NCBI GenBank assembly: GCA_944470555.2
Contig: OX104127.1
Location: forward strand, 28,535,661 to 28,599,660
Length of the DNA stretch: 64,000 bases
Source of the DNA: Heterobilharzia americana
Lineage: Eukaryota > Platyhelminthes > Trematoda > Strigeidida > Schistosomatidae
Direction of reading: 5' to 3'
The notes beneath the pieces were generated by a model. The model saw nothing but the letters and a program-made list of their open reading frames with translations. It was not told the DNA's origin and did not search any database. The translations under genes and the position numbers were made by a program. The stretch's first letter is position 1, and each line of letters begins with the position of its first letter. Shown in pieces: positions 56,804-64,000 of this stretch.

Positions 56804-59800
56804 TAGTTATGTATAAGATATTATTCTGTACTTTGGAGAGCATTTGGCTTAAGATAAGACACTAGATATTTTCTACTGACTTATTCTGTGCTTCGATTCT
56901 CAAGTAAAATGTCTAATATATATGGAAATTCATGTCATGGTATGGGGTTTTGACTTGTCAAAAGAAGAACATAAGTCGTTCACAGGAAAGTAACCAATTT
57001 CATTTTTTTCAGCGTCCCAATGCTTACTGAAACCTATGGCTTATTTTAAAATATGGTCATCAGACTAGGAGATTGAACATCATGGTATACCTTGTTTGAC
57101 GTTCGTTAGTTGAAAGAAACAGAAAGAAAGCCCTCCCTGTTTGATTTATATTTTGTGTTATTTGGAACTGGTCGGCAATGCCTATATGTAACATCAAGGA
57201 GACTGATGTCTCCTTAAATATTCCATCCAACATCAGCCAGTAATGCAGATGCAGGTGTCTGAATCAAGTTTTTAGGAGCCCTTATTCATAAGGTCTGTAA
57301 CTAGAGCACCAGGTTATTTGGATTTGGTTTCCTGATAAAGGATATCAATTTCCTTGATTGTAAGGATGCACCTTACTGAAGCATAAAACGTAATTTTTAC
57401 AGTAAGAACCTTTTACTGTTTGCTTGTAACAATCAACATCCAAAGAACCGTTGTCTTATGTCAGCTGAGCAGCTTAGAATTTCTAGTCTAACGGTCATTT
57501 CGGAAATAGCTGAAAATATTGGATAGAATGCTTTTTTTTGCTTTTACGTTTTCAATTTGAGTTTCACTGCAGATTATTATGTTATTATTTATCTTCCAGT
57601 ATTTATTTTTAGCGCAAATAATTTATGCAGTCTGACATGGCAGCGATACACTGATTAATGCAGTGGTTTAATTGAAATGTCTGTCTGTCTACCATTTCAC
57701 AGTTTCGCGAGGGAATTTTATAAGCTTCGATTCCTGGTTAGAATTTGCTTCTATGTTAAGCGATGAGGAATTTCTTTTAATCAGAAAATGCATAACTCGA
57801 GAAAGTGTTCCACTGATTTCAGAAGGATTTCTATCATTATCAGCAGTATGAATTCATTTCATATATGGTCATTTATACAATTGTTTTGTTTAGTTGAAAG
57901 GGAGGAGAAATTTTATTTTGCAATACTCTTTCGAAAACTGGAAATCAGATGTAATCCAGGTTAGTTATTCATTACCTTTCTACTTACAGTGTCTGTAGGA
58001 AACATTATAAATTACATTCCAAGCACACATGCTAACTAATTTGTCTCTGTCCGGAATTAATATGTCAAGCAGATTGGCTGGTTTTATTCGATATCAAATA
58101 AAAATCTAGTCACAACAGCTGTCACAGGTAATTTGTTTTAATACCTACCCAATGTCAGTTATCAGATATCACAAACTTTTAAAGATGATTAGTATGGACA
58201 GCACCTGCCGAAGAAGAGGATGAACGAATATAATCTACTGATTAGTATGCTAACCGATTTAATTGGACTAAGTTTGCACCTAGTTTATGAATGCCAACTT
58301 GGAAGAGTCGAAGGATTTCGTCGTTAATGTCCTACGGAATTATAAGTGACATGAACAAATGAAATGTGAGGTTACTTAAAATATTGACCAGTGATAGATG
58401 CGTATAATTTTCAGGTGTTCGCACACGTCAAGATGGTGTTTGAAACTTTATGCAGAAAGTAGCAGTTTTTTTAAAAATCGCTTTTCCTGCATATAGTCAG
58501 ATGGATAGTGTATGATAACAGATGATGGAAACAGTAGTCGAAGTAAAAGAATGACCTGAGCAGGAATTACGTTTTGTAACTTGATTGGTTGTCTTCAATA
58601 CGCTGGCTATAATTCTGTTTGCTTTCCTTTTGACTGTTGGATTCAGTGATTGTCTTTATGGATAAAGTGACTTATAAGTTTTCTGTGGTTATATTTTAGC
58701 ATGCTGCATAGAAGTATGCTCAACATTTAAGCGATTGTACGTCAACGTAAATAAGAAACAAGTCACTAACAATAAAATACTGTAAAATTTGATTTTGACT
58801 TTGACAATTTCGAGAAAAAAATTCACCGAATAAATCAAATTCTAACAATTCCATTTTCTGCAGCCATACAATCAGAATTTTGAGGCGTTTCGTTCCACAA
58901 TACTGAATGTTTACAAACATTAATTATTTGAACACAGTAACAAAGATCAAGTTTAGTTATGATTATAATTTTTAATTGATATCAAAATATCATAAGTTTA
59001 GTGTTTGGGGCCGAATATAATTAACAGGTTGAAATATAAAGTTACTTGATGTGTAAAATCAATTTTCAACGTGAAATGTGATCAACGATGGCATATTCAA
59101 CGTTTATAGCTGTTGAATGACTAAGCTTCTGAAAGCAACAAAAGTTCAACAAAATCTTTTTAAATGCTTAATTCTGATCTCTGCATAGATATGAAAAGAG
59201 TCTCTGTAGTCTATGGAAGATGGATATTTATCCTTTCTAACAAATTTCTTTTCAGCTTATAAATGACTTTTAACTTAGAATTAATTATGATTCCGTTATC
59301 AGGTATTCAGTTATTGCAATTGTGATAGATCTAATCATACCATTTCTATAGCAAGGTGGAGTAAATAGAAATCAGACAATTAGTAAGGAAGAAGAGAATG
59401 GGACAAACAACAATTGGTGTATGAATTGATGATGTTATCCAAAAGGCATGGCTGCCAAAAACCACAAAAATTACCTTTCTAATGATGGAGTAACACTTGC
59501 TAATCGCTGAATGTTCAAGTTAGTTAAATAACTATGGCTTGAGCAAAAAGTTGCAAATTCGAATTCACCTATGTAATAATTATTTAGGACGATTTCTGGA
59601 TGTCAACTGTGTACAGTTTATCAATGAGTTGATAAATACTATAACCGTTAAAGTCTTTCATACTGGCGAGTTACAAACTCTTTTGAATATACTTCAAAAT
59701 GGGGTCAGAAGCTTCTCTGTGTGTTCATTCGAAGAAATTGCTTTGACATGATCATGTAAATTGATATATTCATTTGGGGATCCTGTGAAAAAATGCATTT

Positions 59801-59893
59801 CAAACTCAGAATGTCTAAGCCGAAGATTCGTTTGTTAAAGTGTAATTAACCTAACAGTTGGACAGGTTAACTTCATTCCAGAATTTATTATCT
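56804..59893. other. Three kilobases without recognised genes
   Basis: AT-rich DNA with short open frames (58720-58920 -, 59539-59751 +) and no motif. A perfect 8-bp-stem hairpin (AAGGAGAC-TGAT-GTCTCCTT) lies at 57196-57215 without any other sign of function. Confidence 0.45.
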
Positions 59894-61977
59894 TAATAGC
59901 TTTACAAACCTCACCTGGTAATTATTTCGCTAGTTATTAGCCCGGATAAAGAGGGAAGGTTGGGCATAGGGCTAGCAACCCTACCCCGGAAAAAAATCTT
60001 ACTGCTAAAGAAACTTCCAAGCAGAAGGAAAATATAAAAAATAAGAACAAAATTATTTTCCGTCAGAATCAGAGAGAAGAAATGAAGCCGATTGGCTGAT
60101 GTGTTTTCTGTACCTCGATGAAAGTGATTGTAAGAATGAGGACATGGAATATGTCCAAACAATATTTGAAGCTGGCTGGCTGGCTGGCTGGCAAGGCTGC
60201 CCAGACAGCAAAAAAGATGAGAAGGTATAGCATTGAAGTGATAGGAATCTGCAAAAGCAGATGGAATGGAAGTCAACTCTCCAAACTGTCAACTGCAGAG
60301 TCAACAATCTACTCTAATCTTGTCACCCAATCGACAACCACAAGCACACTGAGTTATGTAAGGCTATCGTGATTTCCCCAAGAACACCAAAGGCTCTCAT
60401 GCAATGGGAACCAACCTCCTGTACGATCAGGATCGCGACAGCAAGATCCAACTCGAAGGGAAGGAAAATCACAATCATACAATACTATGTACCTACAAAT
60501 AATGCAGGTCAAGATACGAAGGAGGAATTCTGCAGATGACTGCAATCAGCACAGGACAACACTCTACCCTAGATGGCTACATCAAAACTCTAACGGGTGG
60601 GATGACATGAATGCCAAACTGGGAGGGAACAACACAGGCAGAGAAATCATGGGTTGAGAATCACTCAGTGAAATGATGAATGAGAATGGAGAACTGTTTG
60701 CAGATTTCTGCGCATTCAATGACTTGATGATTGGAGGCAGTTGTACAAACACAAGGATATTCACAAAGCGAGCGACATGGATTTGATTTTCCCAGGCACC
60801 AGGAGACACTAAAAATCAGGTCGACTTCATCTCAATGTGAAGAAAGTGGACACAAGATTAGATGAAGAAGAGGAGCAGATGTAGGTTCAGACCATGCACT
60901 ATCTAGTGCAAGGAACCTACCTTCAAAATCAAGTTGAAAGCCCACAAAAAGGCTGTTGATAGGCCACAGTTCATGTTGAACTATCAGAACAGAAAGTGAG
61001 GGATGAAACTTCCAAGGGCATCTCCACGTCAGGCAACAGGATGAAATCGGAGACGCTGTGTGGAAGAACACTGGAATTCTTTGAACGAGATGCGGAATTA
61101 AACCTGCATAACCGTATTAAGAAGGATAATGGTGAAACAAAATATAAAATTGGTGCAGTGCTGTGCAGTGCAGGCATGAACAATGAAAAGAGGAACCGAG
61201 TACGTATAAAATATTGGACAAAGAAGTGAAGAAGAACGCATGCCAAGATGAACGTCACTTCGACGACACCCTAGAAAGTGATAAGAACAATCTGCATTTA
61301 GGAAAGACAGAGACCTAACAAAAGTACATGAAATAACCAAGATGATATTTGGGAGGAGATCAACTCAGATGAAACCAATGGAAGATAGTGAAGGGAAGAT
61401 AGTTACCAAAGCAGAGGAACAAAGGAAACGATGAGCTGACCACTTCAAAAAACTCTTGAATCGACCACCACCTACAGCCCATCCAGAAATACCGCCAGCT
61501 TCCCAGCCACCAAACTACCAGTGGTACATCTAACAAATTACAGACATGCATCAACAGCTAACACCTACGCTCACTCAACACTGAAGACGGTGATCACATG
61601 GCCAGAATAATAAGAATAAGTAACAAGAAACTCTGCCTAGCTGGCAAAGAACGGACGAAGCAAGAACCCATCACTCAACCAATATGCAGAAGAGAATGGA
61701 GATGGATTGGATTGAGTATACACTGAGAAAACCATTCGGAAACATCACACACCAGGTCAGGCCAAGCCGTCGAGTGTAATGCGAATGGGAAACGACGAGT
61801 TGGACGTCCCAGGTGAGGTTGACATTGAGGATATGGTGTGAAGAAGAAATGGAAGCTTATGGGCAGTGGTATAGTGAGGTTGAAAATACTGTAGATAAGA
61901 GAGTGCAATGGAGACGTGTTACTGAATTCCTGTGTTCCACTGGAAACTCAAGGGACAAATAATAATAATAGCTTTAC
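59894..61977 (+). mobile_element. RTE copy 4: complete ends, large internal deletion
   Basis: The element (59906-61970, + strand) has a proper RTE 5' end (AACCTCACCTGG) and a 3' end with (AAT)n tail, but is only about 2.07 kb because most of the RT and following region is missing (join near 61.53 kb, after the ASQPPNYQW stretch). TAATAGCTTTAC flanks both sides (59894-59905, 61966-61977; part overlaps the tail), so it was inserted as a unit. Many stops and frameshifts, several shared with copy 3. It looks like a non-autonomous deletion derivative moved by another element's proteins. Confidence 0.9.
60118..60372 (+). pseudogene. RTE copy 4 endonuclease N-terminal fragment
   Basis: 84 codons with MRTWN, GICKSRWNGSQLSKL and a GWLAGKAA run from a GGCT microsatellite. 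Frame lost after YVRLS at the same place as in copy 3. Confidence 0.8.
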
Positions 61978-62219
61978 GAGAAACATCCTCATCTTTAAAG
62001 CCAAGGTTCAAGAAGACAGATTTTTTCTTAATTTCATCACATGTCTCATTTTTATTTGGTGCTGCATAATACTGATGTATAAGCTTTTGAGTGTATCTGC
62101 TATTGCGTAGTCAATTTTTGGCAATACCAATTTATTCTTTGAGTCTCTTTTCTATACAAATTTATCTTACGCCAGTGAAAGTGTTTTCAATACCCCCCTT
62201 TCTGTTCAGCTGTCAGATT

Positions 62220-62970
62220 GAGATTTTTGGAATTATTGTAAAATTTTGGCGCTGTGGTAGAATGTAACTCCATATGAGACTTGTTTATTTGATTTATAAC
62301 ACACAGGGACACAGTACTTCACTTGATGGCATTTCGAGCAAAAGTTACTGCTCATAATCATATTAGTGTAATTTAACTGCTTTCGATATCTAGATTTGGT
62401 GAACAAAGATTCAGTAATCAATCTCTCTTTACCTAAGTATTTTGAACTAAAGTACATTGGTTTCATCCCACTCTGTTGTGCGGTTGTGTGTTAATGCATG
62501 CATCGCAAAGGCCGAGTGTTTTTCTAGATTATTGATCTCATTCGGGTCTATCATTCTACATTTAGCTAAATTCTTGTGTCCCACTAGCCGAACTCACGCC
62601 GATCGACTAGTTTGACCCATGTACTTGATCTGACAATGATTGCATGGAATTCGGTGGATTGGATTATTTTGAATGGTGAGTTTTCTAGCTCTATTATTTA
62701 GACATTTGAGCAAATTTGCGTTAACTGATATTGGATCAGATGGCGCGAAGTCTAAATATTTGTTAGAATGTGTCAGTTTTCTATAGACAGTAGTATGAAA
62801 ACCACCGTCTATCCTTTGTTTAATTTTGCAATCTAACATGGGTAATTCCACCTGTTCATTTTTTAGCTGTTGGTTTGGATTACGCCTAATACTCTGTTTA
62901 TATGTGTAAGGAAACTGTCGGTATGTTTTAATTTCAACACAGTAAATGTGTCATTCCCATATCTCCACTA
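62220..62970 (-). mobile_element. Penelope-like element fragment with a mutated RT active site
   Basis: The - strand reads RYGNDTFTVLKLKHTDSFLT, where YVDD has become YGND (62950-62961), then in a shifted frame RRNPNQQLKNEQVELPMLDC (the LPFLD block), FHTTVYRKLTHSNKYLDF (the VYRKPTHTxxYLDF block), LLKCLNNRARKL, IHRIPCNHCQIKYMGQTSRS (the endonuclease start with Y-M-G), a stop, VRLVGHKNLAKCRMI, NNLEKHSAFAMHALTHNRTT and a C-terminal tail to about 62.23 kb. Stops and a frameshift make it dead. It differs from the PLEs at 0.5-1.5 kb and 52.8 kb, so at least two PLE lineages are present. Confidence 0.85.
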
Positions 62971-63960
62971 TATCTTAGGTCCAGGATACTGTTAAAATTA
63001 CGATACAATTCACTCACATATTCTCCCTAATAGCTCAACCTTTGTGCATTGCTATCTATAGTTCGCTGAATTCTGAAATCGAAGAGGTATATCATCTCAT
63101 TACGCCTGCATTACATTGTAAATCCTAATCTTTGATCCATCTTGTCAAGTAGACTCACCAACTACATAGCATTAATAATATTTTTTCATCAGGTCATAAA
63201 TTTCCTATTAAACTCATCCAAATACATAAACATTCGAAAATTAATACGTTGTATGCAGCTGTAAAGAAACTGGGGAATAAAATGGATTTATATCATTCTG
63301 CTAAAATTGTTGTTTTCACTACAATTAAAGTTTTGCCACTTTTTCAGAATGCGTTTTTCCTAGTAGGCCTTTCAACCCTCCTCCAGGCATAATTTTTTAG
63401 CTTTGTAAAGAAACATATTAATTCATAAAGCCACTTGAATTCTTCTCATTTAAAGAAAGATGTCAATATGCCACTAAGTTGTACGCAAAGGACTTCCAAA
63501 ACTGGTTAAAACAATTTTTCTCCCTAAAGTCTTTTCTGAATAGCAAGCATTTCGCATGCAGTTAGTCGTAGTTACCTTGAAAGCATAAACTGATGGATTT
63601 GCATTTCAGTAAACGATGTATTTCTTCGTTGGTCTATAGATGGATACGTTACACAATTTCATTCTGTACTTTACTCTAATAATAGGTAAAGTTTGTTGAA
63701 TGTTTGAAAATGTACCGAGTTCCGATGAACATTCTTTGTTTTCAAGTGATTTATGTATTTACATTAGTTATGATCATTTTCTGCATGTATGCTCTTTTTA
63801 ATAACAGTCGTCCAAATCAAAATCTCACTTAAAGTAATGTTCAGTATTGACGCTAAGAAAACACAAATGTTTTGTAGATTTAACAGTTTCATAGAATTCT
63901 GAGAACAATTACAACTTAAAAGCTACCTAGACTACTTCATATGCATTCTGTATTACCTTT
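62971..63960. other. No gene recognised
   Basis: AT-rich DNA. The part up to about 63.12 kb may be more of the decayed PLE RT, but no block is legible. Confidence 0.4.
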
Positions 63961-63962
63961 TT

Positions 63963-64000
63963 TATTATTATTTGTCCCTTGGGTTCCTAATGGAACATAG
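63963..64000 (-). mobile_element. 3' end of another RTE element, cut by the window edge
   Basis: ATTATTATT followed by TGTCCCTTGGGTTCCTAATG matches the tail and stop region of the other RTE copies on the - strand. The rest lies beyond the window. Confidence 0.85.

Noticed and set aside
57196..57215. Perfect hairpin AAGGAGAC-TGAT-GTCTCCTT
   Set aside because: Only 8 bp of stem, no conserved core or T-run, no related copy seen; likely chance.

Overview
This is an AT-rich animal genomic window with very sparse host coding sequence and a dense load of retroelements. It is most likely from a blood fluke (Schistosoma or a close schistosomatid). The best evidence is a set of tRNA-headed SINE-like repeats that carry a hammerhead ribozyme core of the schistosome S-alpha type. 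RTE- and CR1-type LINEs and Penelope-like elements (PLEs) with GIY-YIG endonucleases fit this. No bacterial or viral genes and no CRISPR array were seen.

Host genes. A three-exon gene on the + strand (26556-26829, 30501-30650, 39031-39761) encodes a predicted 384-residue four-transmembrane protein of the PMP22/claudin family. All four splice sites are canonical GT/AG and the phases match. Its second intron (8.4 kb) is packed with retroelements. A single exon on the - strand (7035-7328) encodes a doublecortin (DCX) domain; the other exons of that gene were not found.

Mobile elements, left to right: PLE fragment with an intact YVDD motif (450-1515, -); RTE 3' fragment (2921-3740, -); full-length RTE copy 1 (11537-14752, -) with a 14-bp target-site duplication (TSD), an open reverse-transcriptase frame and an open endonuclease frame; long decayed CR1-like LINE (about 16760-21350, +); LINE endonuclease remnant (23069-23920, -); inside intron 2, a decayed RTE of a second lineage (31880-34580, +), two hammerhead SINEs, a 190-bp palindrome and a 5'-truncated RTE 3' end; downstream of the gene, tRNA-derived SINEs, a hammerhead SINE with its core residues kept (near 40.85 kb), a CR1-like RT (42190-43498, +) abutting RTE copy 3 (43501-45593, -), another hammerhead SINE, RTE copy 2 (46983-50230, -, 12-bp TSD), a PLE flanked by inverted copies of its own 3' sequence (52490-53670), a fifth hammerhead SINE, RTE copy 5 (56219-56791, -, 12-bp TSD), internally deleted RTE copy 4 (59906-61970, +, TSD), a decayed PLE (62220-62970, -) and the start of another RTE at the window edge.

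How the parts relate. RTE copies 1 and 2 form one subfamily and share a frameshift between the endonuclease and RT frames. Copies 3, 4 and 5 form another, mostly defective subfamily. Copies 3 and 4 lie inverted about 15 kb apart and share a patch of about 600 bp that looks identical, including odd stops and indels, which suggests gene conversion. The extreme 5' ends of the RTE copies keep complementary segments that could fold as a delta-like self-cleaving ribozyme. No tool was run; family names rest on motif recognition, and species identity is inference.
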